DNA from: Verrucomicrobiota bacterium
GTDB lineage: Bacteria > Verrucomicrobiota > Verrucomicrobiia > Verrucomicrobiales > Verrucomicrobiaceae
NCBI GenBank assembly: GCA_017301975.1
Contig: JAFLEI010000036.1
Location: forward strand, 1-64,000
Direction of reading: 5' to 3'
DNA: 64,000 nucleotides
Each line of letters opens with the position of its first letter. The stretch's first letter is position 1. A model generated the notes under the pieces. That model saw only the letters and a list, made by a program, of their open reading frames with translations, made no database searches and was not told the origin of the DNA. Positions 34,232-43,155 of this stretch are shown here, one piece after another. The position numbers were made by a program, and so were the translations under genes.

Positions 34232-35047
34232 ATGCCAACCCCTCCCGTCGTACTCAGCATCGCAGGTTCAGACTCTTCATGCGGGGCGGGCGTGCAGGCG
34301 GATTTAAAGGCGATTTCAGCCATGGGCGGCTATGGCCTCAATGCGCTGACGAGCGTGGTGTCTGAGACGCCCGGGCTCGTTTCGCAGGTGCGCCTGCTGG
34401 ACGCGGAATTCATTGCCGATCAGATGCGGGTGCTGTTTGGCGGATTCCCGATTGCGGCGGCCAAGACCGGGATGCTCGGCGGCCGGGAGCAGGTGGAAAT
34501 GGTGGCGGAGACGTGGCGGCAGCTTGGGCACGGGCGCATTCCGCTGGTCGTTGATCCGGTCATGATCGCCACCAGCGGAGGAAAATTGCTGGAAGACGAT
34601 GCGGTGAGGAGCTTGATCGACGAACTGCTGCCGCTTGCTTCGCTCATCACGCCCAATTTGGACGAGGCCCGCGTGCTGTGGGATCGTGAGGTTGGCGATC
34701 TCGAAGCCATGGAGAGCTGCGCCCGGGACCTGAGCGAGCGTTTTGACGCCGCCGTGCTGGTCAAGGGGGGGCATCTGAAGGGGGAGGCGGCTGATGTCCT
34801 CTGCTTGGATGGCGAAATCTTCTGGCACACGGCGCCGCGCACGCCGGGGGTGCGCACGCATGGCACGGGCTGCACGTTTTCCGCCGCCATCGCCACGGGG
34901 CTGGCGTATGAAATGGGGCTGAATGAGGCGGTGGCCCAGGCGAAGCAGTTCGTCAGCCGGGCGATCTCCCAGCATTTCATGTGGCAAAGTGCTGGCGCAG
35001 GCTGCGTACATGCTCTCAATCATCTCCAGCAGACCGACGACGCATGA
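34232..35047 (+). CDS. thiD: Hydroxymethylpyrimidine / phosphomethylpyrimidine kinase ThiD
   Basis: A 271-residue ribokinase-fold kinase that phosphorylates HMP and HMP-P in thiamine synthesis. N-terminal signature GSDSSCGAGVQADLKAIS with GGYG, LVDPVMIATSGG-like segment (PLVVDPVMIATSGGKLL), ITPNLDEA and the anion-hole GTGCTFSAAIATG. The N-terminus MPTPPVVLSIAGSDSS fits the family; longer in-frame starts upstream run through apaG. Its stop overlaps the next gene by four bases (ATGA). Confidence 0.95.
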   Translation: MPTPPVVLSIAGSDSSCGAGVQADLKAISAMGGYGLNALTSVVSETPGLVSQVRLLDAEFIADQMRVLFGGFPIAAAKTGMLGGREQVEMVAETWRQLGHGRIPLVVDPVMIATSGGKLLEDDAVRSLIDELLPLASLITPNLDEARVLWDREVGDLEAMESCARDLSERFDAAVLVKGGHLKGEAADVLCLDGEIFWHTAPRTPGVRTHGTGCTFSAAIATGLAYEMGLNEAVAQAKQFVSRAISQHFMWQSAGAGCVHALNHLQQTDDA

Positions 35048-36141
35048 GACGACTGGCCATTCTTTTAACCTTAACGACCTCCGTGTTTGCCGCGAGCAGC
35101 ACGGAGACGAAGGATATCAGCCAGGCAGGCATTCAGACGGCGTTTCGGATTCTGCAGAAGGAATACATCCGCAGCGGCGACCTGACCTTTGATGTGCTGA
35201 ACCGCGCCGCGCTTTCCGGCCTGCTGCAGCGTCTTGATTTCGGTGCGGAACTGGTGCCTCGCACAAGCGAGGCCAAATCCGGCGCGCTCACGGGTGTGCA
35301 GGCCGAGCTGCTCACGCAGCAGATTGGCTACCTGCGCCCGCGTGAATTCACGCAGCGCGAGACCAAGGAACTGGAGAAGCATCTGCGTGAGCTTGTTGCC
35401 AAGAAGGTCGGGCACCTCATCCTGGACCTGCGCAGCCCATCGCCACCGGGGAATTTCAATGACGCGGCAGACATGCTGAGCCTGTTTGTGCCCAAGGGCG
35501 AAGTGCTGTTTAAAATGAAGCAGATGGGGCAGACCACAGCGGAGGTGGAAATGAATTCACGCGAGCCGGTGTGGACGAAGCCTCTGCTTGTGCTGGTGGA
35601 TGATGAGACCAGCAACCTTGGCGAGACCATCTCCGCAGTGCTGCGCCAGCGGAAGCAGGCGCTCTTAATCGGCGCACCGACTCGCGGGGGTGCGGTGCGC
35701 TATGAAACGGTGCCGGTGGATGCCGAGTGGTCGCTTCGTTTTGCCCGTGCGGAAGTGCTGCTGGAGGACGACAGCTCGGTGTTTAAGAAGGGGCTGCAGC
35801 CAGACTTCGCCGTTTCCATGCCGACCTCCCTCAAGCGGCAGGTGTATCACGCCACGGATGCCGCAGACGTCAAAAGCTCCATCATCGACAAACCGCGCCC
35901 GCGTTTCAATGAGGCTGCGCTGGTGGCCAACACGAATCCCGAGCTGGACTCCTATCTCAAGCGCTCTGCTGGGCAGGCTCTGCCGGAGGATGCGCCCAAG
36001 CCGTCCGACACCGTGCTGCAGCGTGCGGTGGATCTCATCACGACACGCACCTTGTTTCAATCCGCCCAAATTGACTGGAACCGCAAGACGCCCGCCAATC
36101 ATGAACCCCCGGCACGCCGTGCCATTCCCGTGACGAAGTGA
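35044..36141 (+). CDS. S41/C-terminal-processing-protease-like protein without catalytic Ser/Lys
   Basis: A 365-residue protein with signal peptide (LAILLTLTTSVFAASS). The S41 core (about 120-255) includes GHLILDLRSPSP, PLLVLVDDETSNLGETISAVL and LLIGAPTRGGAVRYET, aligning with the CtpA segments LxxD.GSASASEI and GERTFGKGSVQ. At the nucleophile position stands Asn191 and at the general-base Lys position there is a Gly (around 215). No PDZ domain is evident. Peptidase activity is therefore doubtful; a scaffold or binding role is inferred. Overlaps thiD (ATGA) and the next gene (TGATG), so all three are translationally coupled. Confidence 0.75.
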   Translation: MRRLAILLTLTTSVFAASSTETKDISQAGIQTAFRILQKEYIRSGDLTFDVLNRAALSGLLQRLDFGAELVPRTSEAKSGALTGVQAELLTQQIGYLRPREFTQRETKELEKHLRELVAKKVGHLILDLRSPSPPGNFNDAADMLSLFVPKGEVLFKMKQMGQTTAEVEMNSREPVWTKPLLVLVDDETSNLGETISAVLRQRKQALLIGAPTRGGAVRYETVPVDAEWSLRFARAEVLLEDDSSVFKKGLQPDFAVSMPTSLKRQVYHATDAADVKSSIIDKPRPRFNEAALVANTNPELDSYLKRSAGQALPEDAPKPSDTVLQRAVDLITTRTLFQSAQIDWNRKTPANHEPPARRAIPVTK

Positions 36142-36350
36142 TGGAGATTATCACCCGAGTTGAAACCGTGGCCACGATCCGTCGTGTGCTCAGTCCGCGT
36201 ACCTGCCACGCCGTGCTGCCGAATGGAAAAGAGATCTTCGGGACGATTCAGAAAGAGCTGCCGGATTTTCCTCTGGCGGAAGGGTCGAGCGTGCGTGTGA
36301 GAATGCACGTGTGCGACTTCTCGTATGGGGAGATGATGGGAGCAGTGTGA
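36141..36350 (+). CDS. IF-1-like S1/OB-fold small protein
   Basis: A 69-residue protein resembling translation initiation factor IF-1: ETVATIRRVLSPRTCHAVLP, NGKEIFGTIQKE, LAEGSSVRVRMHVCDFSYGEM follow the OB-fold strand pattern (IF-1: V..VLPNG..V.A.I.GK....I.I..GD.V.VE..PYD...G.I). It could bind RNA. It is not certain that it is the housekeeping IF-1, because the usual canonical motifs are imperfect. The ATG at 36141 overlaps the preceding stop as TGATG; GTG 36138 is an in-frame alternative. Confidence 0.6.
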   Translation: MEIITRVETVATIRRVLSPRTCHAVLPNGKEIFGTIQKELPDFPLAEGSSVRVRMHVCDFSYGEMMGAV

Positions 36351-36360
36351 GAATGCCCCC

Positions 36361-36424
36361 CGCTCAAAGGTGAGCGAGAGGCTGATGTGTTTGCGGAAGC
36401 GCTGATCGACGGACAGGAGTGTCC
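36361..36424. repeat. Two short palindromes between convergent genes
   Basis: CGCTCA-AAGG-TGAGCG (36361-36376) and GGACA-GGAG-TGTCC (36411-36424). Both are perfect hairpins in the 88-base gap between the IF-1-like gene and the convergent Gfo/Idh/MocA gene. They may act as a terminator or be single REP-like units; no T-run is present. Confidence 0.4.
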
Positions 36425-36438
36425 ATCGTACTTATGCA

Positions 36439-37953
36439 TCACACTTCCTCAGGCACGACAAACGGCTCGCGATACTTGTCCTTGAGCATGGCGTTGGCGG
36501 CGTCTTGATCGATGAAACGTTCGGTCTTGCCGTCCATCTTGAGCACGGGACCGAGGGTGAGGAGGTCTTTGGTGATATCGACCTCGTTTTTGCCCAGGTG
36601 CTCCTTCATGCGCTCAAAGCTTTCGGAGGCGAAGGTGTCTCCTTTGATCTTTTCCATGATCGCTTCAGGCTTCTCTCTCTGGCCGAGACGATAGCTGATG
36701 TTGGCAGTGTGGCAGAGGGCGCTGGAGAGATGGCCTTCGAGGATGTCGGCATTCAGATCATCCACGCGGCGGCTGCGGCAGGCATTGATGAAGTTTTTGA
36801 AGTGATCTTCGCTGCCTTCGAACTTTTTCATCTCCTTGCCTTCTTTGTCGAAGACCACGCAGCCTGAGTAGCTCGGCACCACGATGGTGCCGCCTTCGCA
36901 TTCGATGATGACGCCGACTCCTGCACCGGTGACGCCTTCCTTGCCATCTTTGCCTGGAAGTGGCTGGAACTTCACGCCCTTGCTGGTCTGCGAGAGCTTG
37001 TCCATGTTCTTGCCGTCCTTCGCATCCGGCAGGCCGCGCACTTCAAAGATGAGCGGGGCCTTTTCATAGCCGTGGTAAATGATCTGCGTGTTGGCGGTTT
37101 CGCCGTCATCTTCATAACCGAGACGGCCGCCCACGCTCCAGACGCTGGGGGAGAGCTCCATCTCGCCGAGGAACCAGCGGGCGATGTCCATCTGGTGGAT
37201 ACCCTGATTGCCGAGGTCGCCGTTGCCGTAGGCCCAGGTCCAATGCCAGTCGTACTTGAGCTTTGCGCGCATGAGCGGGCCTTTGGGGCCGGGGCCGCAC
37301 CAGAGATCGTAGTCGATGCCTTCGGGAACCGGCTGCGGGCCCTCGGTCTTGCCGATGCTGGGGCGGCGTTTGTAGCACAGGCCGCGTGCGAGCAGGATCT
37401 TTCCGAGATTGCCTTCCTGCGCATACTTCACGCCTTCAGCGAGGCCTTTGCGGCTGGAACGTGACTGCGTGCCAGTTTGTACGATCTTGCTGTACTTGCG
37501 CGCGGCCTTGACCATCTGCCGGCCTTCCCAAACGCAGTGGGACACGGGTTTTTCGACATACACATCCTTGCCGGCCTGCACAGCCCAGATGGTGGCCAAG
37601 GCATGCCAGTGGTTGGGCGTGGCGATGCTCACGGCATCGATGTCCTTGTTCTCCAGAAGTTTGCGGAGGTCGTTGTAGCCGGTGACCTTGATTTTTTCTT
37701 TGTCGTAAGAGGCAAGTCCTTTGCTGAGGGTGTTGCTGTCAACGTCGCACAGTGCAGCGACGCGCACGCCTTCGCCATCTTTGTTGAGCTTGTTGTAGCC
37801 GCTGATGTGCGAGCCGCCGCGGCCGCCGAAGCCGATGACGGCCATGTTGATGGTGTCTCCGGGGCTTTTTTGGGCCCAGGAGGTTTTGGCGATGTAGAAG
37901 ACGCCGGTGGAAGCGGCGGCGGACTGTTTGAGGAAGGAGCGGCGGTTGGTCAT
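36439..37953 (-). CDS. Gfo/Idh/MocA-family oxidoreductase, Tat-exported
   Basis: A 504-residue protein. Tat signal TNRRSFLKQSAAASTGVFYI; Rossmann-fold start INMAVIGFGGRGGSHISGY; catalytic-Lys motif VYVEKPVSHCVWEGRQMV; C-terminal domain with DLWCGPGPKGPLMRAKLKYD, HWTWAYGNGDLGNQGIHQMD, and RSRRVDDLNADILEGH. Likely oxidises or reduces a sugar derivative outside the cytoplasm. ATG 37953 gives the Tat N-terminus; a longer frame upstream lacks it. Divergent from the sulfatase gene at 38039. Confidence 0.92.
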   Translation of the reverse strand: MTNRRSFLKQSAAASTGVFYIAKTSWAQKSPGDTINMAVIGFGGRGGSHISGYNKLNKDGEGVRVAALCDVDSNTLSKGLASYDKEKIKVTGYNDLRKLLENKDIDAVSIATPNHWHALATIWAVQAGKDVYVEKPVSHCVWEGRQMVKAARKYSKIVQTGTQSRSSRKGLAEGVKYAQEGNLGKILLARGLCYKRRPSIGKTEGPQPVPEGIDYDLWCGPGPKGPLMRAKLKYDWHWTWAYGNGDLGNQGIHQMDIARWFLGEMELSPSVWSVGGRLGYEDDGETANTQIIYHGYEKAPLIFEVRGLPDAKDGKNMDKLSQTSKGVKFQPLPGKDGKEGVTGAGVGVIIECEGGTIVVPSYSGCVVFDKEGKEMKKFEGSEDHFKNFINACRSRRVDDLNADILEGHLSSALCHTANISYRLGQREKPEAIMEKIKGDTFASESFERMKEHLGKNEVDITKDLLTLGPVLKMDGKTERFIDQDAANAMLKDKYREPFVVPEEV

Positions 37954-37995
37954 GGCGTGAAGGAAAACGCGACACGGAGCATACGCCTTTCCTTT

Positions 37996-38026
37996 TTGAC
38001 AAAGACGACGTGATCCCTTCGTTAGG
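37996..38026 (+). promoter_or_regulatory. Possible promoter for the 38039 sulfatase gene
   Basis: A perfect -35 box TTGACA (37996-38001) in the 85-base divergent region. The -10 is weak (TCGTTA or GTTAGG, 17-19 bases on). Confidence 0.3.
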
Positions 38027-38038
38027 GCTTCACCCACC

Positions 38039-39505
38039 ATGATTCGACTTCTTGCCTTCCTTCTGTTCGCTACCTTGTCACATGCGGCAACGCGCCCCAA
38101 TGTCCTCTTTGTGCTCTGCGATGACATCCGCCCGGATGCGCTCGGCTGCTACGGCTCGAAGCATGTGAAGACGCCGAACATCGACCGACTTGCGAAGGAA
38201 GGGGTGCGTTTTGCCAACACTTTCTGCACCACCTCGCTGTGCTCGCCGAGCCGCGGCTCGATCCTGAGCGGGCTCTATGCGCATGCCCATGGCGTGACGG
38301 ACAACTTCACGGAGTATCCTGCGACACTGCGCAGCTTTCCCTCCGTGCTGCATGATGCGGGCTACGCCACGGCCTACTTTGGCAAATATCACATGGGCGA
38401 GAACAATGACGATCCCCGGCCTGGTTTCGACATGTTTGTGACGCACAAGGGGCAGGGCAAGTACTTCGACACCGAGTGGAACCTCAACGGCAAGAAGCGC
38501 GAAGTTATCAAGGGCTACTACACCACCATCGTCACCGATCTCGCGCTGGACTGGCTCAAGCAGCAGAAGGACGGCAAGCCCTGGTGCGCCTGCATCGGCC
38601 ACAAAGCGCCGCACAGCTTTTACACACCGGAGCCGAAGTATGAGCACAGCTTTGACGATGTGCGAGTCCCCTACCCCGCCACGGCCTTCATGCTGGATGA
38701 CAAGCCCGCCTGGATCAAACAGCGCCTCTACACCTGGCACGGGATCTACGGTCCGCTGTTTGAGTGGCGGAAGAAATTCCCGGACGACAGCCCCGCCGCC
38801 GTCAAAGATTTCGAAAACATGGTGCACGGCTACTGGGGCACGGTGCTGAGCGTGGATGACAGCGTGGCTCGCGTGCGCGCCTGGCTGGAGGAGACCAAGC
38901 AGCTCGACAACACGATCATCGTCTTCATGGGAGACAACGGCCTGCTGGAAGGCGAGCACGGCATGGTGGACAAACGCACCGCGCATGAGGCCAGCCTGCG
39001 CATCCCGCTGATCGTGCGTGCGCCGCAGCTTGCGAAAGAGGGAAAGGTGATTCCGCAGCAGGTGCTCACGATCGATGTGGCCCCCAGCCTGCTCGCGCTG
39101 TGCGATGCACCGGCAATGGACAACATTCATGGCAAATCCTTCGTGAAGCTGGTGCAAAGCGGAGACCCTGACTGGCGCAAAAGCTGGTTCTACCATTACA
39201 ACTACGAAAAGCAGTTCCCCTACACGCCGAATGTCCGCGCCGTGCGCACCGACGACTGGAAGTTCATTCACTACCCGCATGGCGACGGCACAGCCGACAA
39301 GCACATGGCCGAGCTCTACGATCTGAAAAACGATCCCGGTGAAACCAGGAACCTCATCAGCAAACCCGAACTCGCCGGCAAGGTGAAGGAGTTGCAGGCC
39401 GAACTCGCCAAACTGATGCTCGCCACCGGCCTTGATGCGAAGACGGACAAGATGCCGATGGATGAAGGCGTGAAGAGCACGCTGCCGGATGCAAAGATCC
39501 GGTGA
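38039..39505 (+). CDS. Cys-type sulfatase, exported
   Basis: A 488-residue sulfatase with signal peptide (LLAFLLFATLSHA). N-terminal metal site RPNVLFVLCDDIRPDALGC; formylglycine motif LCSPSRGSILSG (Cys-x-Pro-Ser-Arg, to be converted to formylglycine); KYHMGE; second metal site IIVFMGDNGLLEGEHGM; C-terminal domain with FIHYPHGDG. Should hydrolyse sulfate esters, probably from polysaccharides, in the periplasm. Resembles the choline/iduronate-type group; the substrate is not determinable. Confidence 0.93.
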   Translation: MIRLLAFLLFATLSHAATRPNVLFVLCDDIRPDALGCYGSKHVKTPNIDRLAKEGVRFANTFCTTSLCSPSRGSILSGLYAHAHGVTDNFTEYPATLRSFPSVLHDAGYATAYFGKYHMGENNDDPRPGFDMFVTHKGQGKYFDTEWNLNGKKREVIKGYYTTIVTDLALDWLKQQKDGKPWCACIGHKAPHSFYTPEPKYEHSFDDVRVPYPATAFMLDDKPAWIKQRLYTWHGIYGPLFEWRKKFPDDSPAAVKDFENMVHGYWGTVLSVDDSVARVRAWLEETKQLDNTIIVFMGDNGLLEGEHGMVDKRTAHEASLRIPLIVRAPQLAKEGKVIPQQVLTIDVAPSLLALCDAPAMDNIHGKSFVKLVQSGDPDWRKSWFYHYNYEKQFPYTPNVRAVRTDDWKFIHYPHGDGTADKHMAELYDLKNDPGETRNLISKPELAGKVKELQAELAKLMLATGLDAKTDKMPMDEGVKSTLPDAKIR

Positions 39506-39510
39506 GGCTA

Positions 39511-39590
39511 GAAAGTAGTGCCGAGCTTTAGCTCGCTCTGGAAAACGCACCGCTCCTTCCAAAACGAGCTAAAGCTCGGTAGTACTTTGG
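39511..39590. repeat. REP/BIME-like inverted pair, family A
   Basis: Left unit 39511-39541 (GAAAGTAGTGCCGAGCTTTA...) and right unit 39557-39590 (...AACGAGCTAAAGCTCGGTAG...), five bases after the sulfatase stop. Same orientation as at 15599-15677. Confidence 0.88.
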
Positions 39591-39673
39591 AATTTACACG
39601 GCGCACAGCGCCTTAACCTTCCCAATTCGAAAACTCGCTGATCTCCACATAAGTTCTTGTAAACAATCAGGAG

Positions 39674-41392
39674 ATGAGACAGCGTCTCAATTCATTCCTC
39701 AGCCGATATTCCATGTACCGCATTCTCGCTCCCTTCCTTTGTATGGCAGGTCTTCTGACCGCCCAAACTCCTTCGGTAAACCCGGCTCCAGCGGTGCCAG
39801 AAACTCCGGCCGCACCAGTTTCCCCAACGCCACCCTCTCCAGCAACACCGCCTGCCCCAGCGCCAACGGCTGCGGGTGCAGCCACGGGAACTGGAGCGGC
39901 GGCTTCACCCGCAACATCAGCAGAACCGTCCTCACCTGCTCCATTGCCCCCCATCCAGCCCGCCCCTGTGAAAGTCCCTGTGTTGCCGACGCTGCCAGCG
40001 GGACCGCCGCCGAACATCATCGTCATGCTCATTGATGACATGGGCTGGACGGATCTCGGATGCTACGGCTCCAAGTATTACGAAACGCCGCACATCGATA
40101 AACTCGCACAAGAAGGCATGCGCTTCACACAGGCGTATGCAGCGTGCACTGTGTGCTCTCCCACACGTGCGGCCATGCTGACAGGCAAAACACCCGCCCG
40201 TCTGCACCTCACCGACTGGATCGCAGGCCATGTGCCGGACAATGGCCGACTGCTCATCCCGAAGTGGACGATGCAACTGCCGCTGGAGGAGGAAACCATC
40301 GCCGAGCGGCTCAAGACACGTGGCTATGCCACGGCCAGCATCGGCAAATGGCATCTGGGCGAGGAGGAGTTTTATCCCACCAAGCAGGGCTTTGATGTGA
40401 ACATCGGCGGCACGCATGCGGGCTCCCCGCCGAGCTACTTCTCGCCTTACAAGATCGCCACGCTGCCGGATGGGCCGAAGGATGAATTTCTGAGCGACCG
40501 CCTCACGGATGAAGCGGTGAAATTCATCGAGAAGAACAAGGCCAAACCGTTCTTCGTCTATCTCCCGCACTACGGCGTCCACACGCCGATCATGGGCAAG
40601 CCGGAAGTCATCGCGAAGTATCAGGCCAAAAAAGGCGCCGGAGGCCACAGCAACCCCGTTTATGCGGCGCTCGTCGAGAGCATCGATGACAGCGTGGGCA
40701 AACTGCGCGCCAAACTGGAAGAGCTGAAGCTGGCTGAAAACACCCTCTTTATCTTCACCAGTGACAACGGCGGCCTCAGCCATCTCGTGCGCCCGCAAGG
40801 CTGGTCACGCGGCCCCACGGACAACAGCCCGGCACGGCTTGGCAAAGGCAGCGCGTATGAAGGCGGCGTCCACATCCCCCTCATCGTCGCCTGGCCCGGA
40901 CTGGTGAAACCTGGCAGCACCTGCGACGTGCCTGTGATCACCTATGACCATGTGCCCACGCTGCTCGCCGCCACGCAGACACCGTTGAAAAAGGATCAGG
41001 TGATCGATGGGGAGTCACTGCTGCCACTGCTCGGCGGCACGGACACCCTCGCCCGCGAGGCCATCTACTGGCACTACCCGCATTACCACCCTGGCAGCGC
41101 GACGCCTTACAGCGCGATCCGAGAAGGCGACTGGAAGCTCATCCTCTTCCATGAGGACAACCACGTGGAGCTCTACAATCTGAAACTTGACCCGGGTGAG
41201 GTGGACAACCGGGCCCCCTTTGACTCCGTCCGCGCGATGCAGCTGCATGACAAGCTCATGGCGTGGCTGACGGACAGCGGCGCTCAGATTCCCGAGCGCA
41301 ATCCGAAGTATGATCCGGACAAGCCGCTCACTGAGCCGAAGAAACCGGGCGCTGGAAAGAAGAAAGCGGCTGAGGAGAAGAAAGCGGAATAA
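39674..41392 (+). CDS. Cys-type sulfatase with Pro/Ala-rich N-terminal linker
   Basis: A 572-residue protein with signal peptide (RILAPFLCMAGLLTAQ), then a Pro/Ala/Thr-rich linker of about 75 residues, then a sulfatase domain from about 112 (NIIVMLIDDMGWTDLGCYG). Formylglycine motif CTVCSPTRAAMLTG; second metal site FIFTSDNGGLSHL; ATASIGKWHLGEEEF. The Lys-rich tail (GAGKKKAAEEKKAE) is unusual. ATG 39674 is used; 39713 would also give a good signal peptide. Bracketed by family A repeats on both sides. Confidence 0.92.
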   Translation: MRQRLNSFLSRYSMYRILAPFLCMAGLLTAQTPSVNPAPAVPETPAAPVSPTPPSPATPPAPAPTAAGAATGTGAAASPATSAEPSSPAPLPPIQPAPVKVPVLPTLPAGPPPNIIVMLIDDMGWTDLGCYGSKYYETPHIDKLAQEGMRFTQAYAACTVCSPTRAAMLTGKTPARLHLTDWIAGHVPDNGRLLIPKWTMQLPLEEETIAERLKTRGYATASIGKWHLGEEEFYPTKQGFDVNIGGTHAGSPPSYFSPYKIATLPDGPKDEFLSDRLTDEAVKFIEKNKAKPFFVYLPHYGVHTPIMGKPEVIAKYQAKKGAGGHSNPVYAALVESIDDSVGKLRAKLEELKLAENTLFIFTSDNGGLSHLVRPQGWSRGPTDNSPARLGKGSAYEGGVHIPLIVAWPGLVKPGSTCDVPVITYDHVPTLLAATQTPLKKDQVIDGESLLPLLGGTDTLAREAIYWHYPHYHPGSATPYSAIREGDWKLILFHEDNHVELYNLKLDPGEVDNRAPFDSVRAMQLHDKLMAWLTDSGAQIPERNPKYDPDKPLTEPKKPGAGKKKAAEEKKAE

Positions 41393-41694
41393 GGTGGCAG
41401 GTGATGATGGACGGATGATGCGCGCAGTCGAAGTTGCTGCGTGGCTGGGCGTGGGGTGGCGCGAAAGGTTGGGGTGTTTGGCGGATGCGCTGGCCGGAGC
41501 GACCTAAAGCTCGCGAGTACTTTCCCGGAGCGTGCGGCGCAGAGAAAGTACTTGTGAGCTTTAGCTCGCTCTGGGAGAGCGCATCGCGGGGGTATTGGGT
41601 TGCGGAGGTCAATGCGGAATTTGGCAGCGCCTCTCCCTGGGGCGCAACTTTCCTCTGAAACTTGGCGTCCGGTTGACGTTCTAGTTCCACCACC
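41393..41694. other. Intergenic region with family A repeat
   Basis: About 300 bases between the sulfatase and the Gfo/Idh/MocA gene. Contains the family A pair at 41492-41574 and otherwise nothing recognised. Confidence 0.5.
41492..41574. repeat. REP-like inverted pair, family A, opposite orientation
   Basis: Unit 41492-41524 (...GACCTAAAGCTCGCGAGTAC...) and inverted unit 41544-41574 (AAAGTACTTGTGAGCTTTAG...). The ACTTT ends face each other, the reverse of the other two pairs. The first unit carries mismatches in its palindrome. Confidence 0.82.
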
Positions 41695-43131
41695 ATGAGT
41701 ACACGCCCGCCCGTCTCCTCCCGCCGTCAGTTCCTTACCCACAGTGCCAGCGCCGCTGCAGCGCTGGGATTTCCTGCCATCGTCAGTTCACGCTCTCCGA
41801 ACAACCAACTGAACATGGTCTTCATCGGCGTCGGTGGTCGGGGTGCGGCGAACATCAAGGAGCTCACGGGAGTGGCGCTGTACACACCGCCACGTGGCAA
41901 GAACGCGGCCAAGCCCGATGCGGGTGTGCAGCCGCCGGCCCCGATCGAGCCGCGTGAAAACGTCGTGGCACTCTGTGATGTGAATGGCGAGAATCTGGAC
42001 CGCGCCGGAGCCGCCTTTCCCAAGGCGCGGAAGTTCCGCGATTTCCGCAAGCTCTATGACTCCCTCAGCGCAGGCGAGATCGACGCCGTGGCCGTGAGCA
42101 CCACGGAGCACACGCATGCCTATGCCACCCTGCCAGCGCTGCTCATGAAGAAGCCGGTGTATTGCGAGAAGCCGCTCTCCTACAACGTGGCCGAAGCGCG
42201 TCTCATCACCGAGGCTGCGGCCAGGGCCGGTGTGGTGACCCAGATGGGTACGCAGATTCATGGCATGCCAAACTACCGCCGCGTGGTGGAGCTGATTCAA
42301 AGCGGCGCGATTGGCAAAGTGACCGAGGCGCATGTGTGCGTCTCGCGTGCATGGGGGCTGCAGAGCAAGGAAGACGCCGAGAAGAATGGCGACATCATCC
42401 ATGTGACCGAGCGGCCCGCCATTGCAGAAACACCTCCGCCGTATCTGGACTGGGATCTGTGGATCGGCCCTGCGCCGATGCGGCCTTACAGCAGCGTTTA
42501 TTTCCCCGGGCCCAAATGGTACCGCTGGTGGGACTTCGGCAATGGCACGATGTCCGACCTGGGCAGTCATTGGAACGACCTGCCCTTCTGGGCGCTGAAG
42601 CTCGATGCGCCGCTGAGCATCGAAGCCTTCGGACCGCCGCCGCATCCGGAGATCGCCCCGGCTTCCATGCACGCGGTGTATGAGTATGGCCCGCGTGGGG
42701 ACATGCCCGCATGCAAGCTGCACTGGCATCAGGGCGCGGACAAACCGGACGTGTGGAAGAATGATCCGCTCATCAGCAAGTGGAGCAGCGGCGTCCTCTT
42801 CATTGGCGACAAGGGCATGCTGCTCTCTGACTACGGTAAGCATGTCCTGCTGCCCGAGGCGACTTTCAAGGACTTCCAACCACCGAAGCCTTTCATCGCC
42901 GACTCTCCGGGTCAGCACGCCGAATTCCTTGCCGCCATTCGCAATGGCACGCCGACGGGCAGCCCCTTCAGCTACGCGGGTCCGCTCACGGAAGCCAACC
43001 ACCTCGGCAATGTGGCGCACCGCGCGGGTGGCAAAATCCTTTGGGATGCGAAGGCCATGCGGATCACGAACAACGAGGATGCGAATCGTTTTCTCAGTCG
43101 TGTGCCGCGTGATGGATGGAAGCTGGGGTGA
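41695..43131 (+). CDS. Gfo/Idh/MocA-family oxidoreductase, Tat-exported
   Basis: A 478-residue protein with Tat signal (SSRRQFLTHSASAAAALG). Rossmann start LNMVFIGVGGRGAANIKELT; VYCEKPLSYNVAEARLITEA is the catalytic-Lys region; YLDWDLWIGPAPMRPYSS and DFGNGTMSDLGSHWNDLPFW belong to the family's C-terminal domain. Likely works on sugar derivatives in the periplasm, in line with the adjacent sulfatases. A family B repeat follows its stop. Confidence 0.92.
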   Translation: MSTRPPVSSRRQFLTHSASAAAALGFPAIVSSRSPNNQLNMVFIGVGGRGAANIKELTGVALYTPPRGKNAAKPDAGVQPPAPIEPRENVVALCDVNGENLDRAGAAFPKARKFRDFRKLYDSLSAGEIDAVAVSTTEHTHAYATLPALLMKKPVYCEKPLSYNVAEARLITEAAARAGVVTQMGTQIHGMPNYRRVVELIQSGAIGKVTEAHVCVSRAWGLQSKEDAEKNGDIIHVTERPAIAETPPPYLDWDLWIGPAPMRPYSSVYFPGPKWYRWWDFGNGTMSDLGSHWNDLPFWALKLDAPLSIEAFGPPPHPEIAPASMHAVYEYGPRGDMPACKLHWHQGADKPDVWKNDPLISKWSSGVLFIGDKGMLLSDYGKHVLLPEATFKDFQPPKPFIADSPGQHAEFLAAIRNGTPTGSPFSYAGPLTEANHLGNVAHRAGGKILWDAKAMRITNNEDANRFLSRVPRDGWKLG

Positions 43132-43155
43132 GCCTGCGTGACCGCCGGTTTTAAA

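Noticed and set aside
36248..36442. 64-residue minus-strand frame across the IF-1-like gene and palindromes
   Set aside because: It is largely antisense of the IF-1-like gene and hairpins; composition is Ser-rich and repeat-derived.
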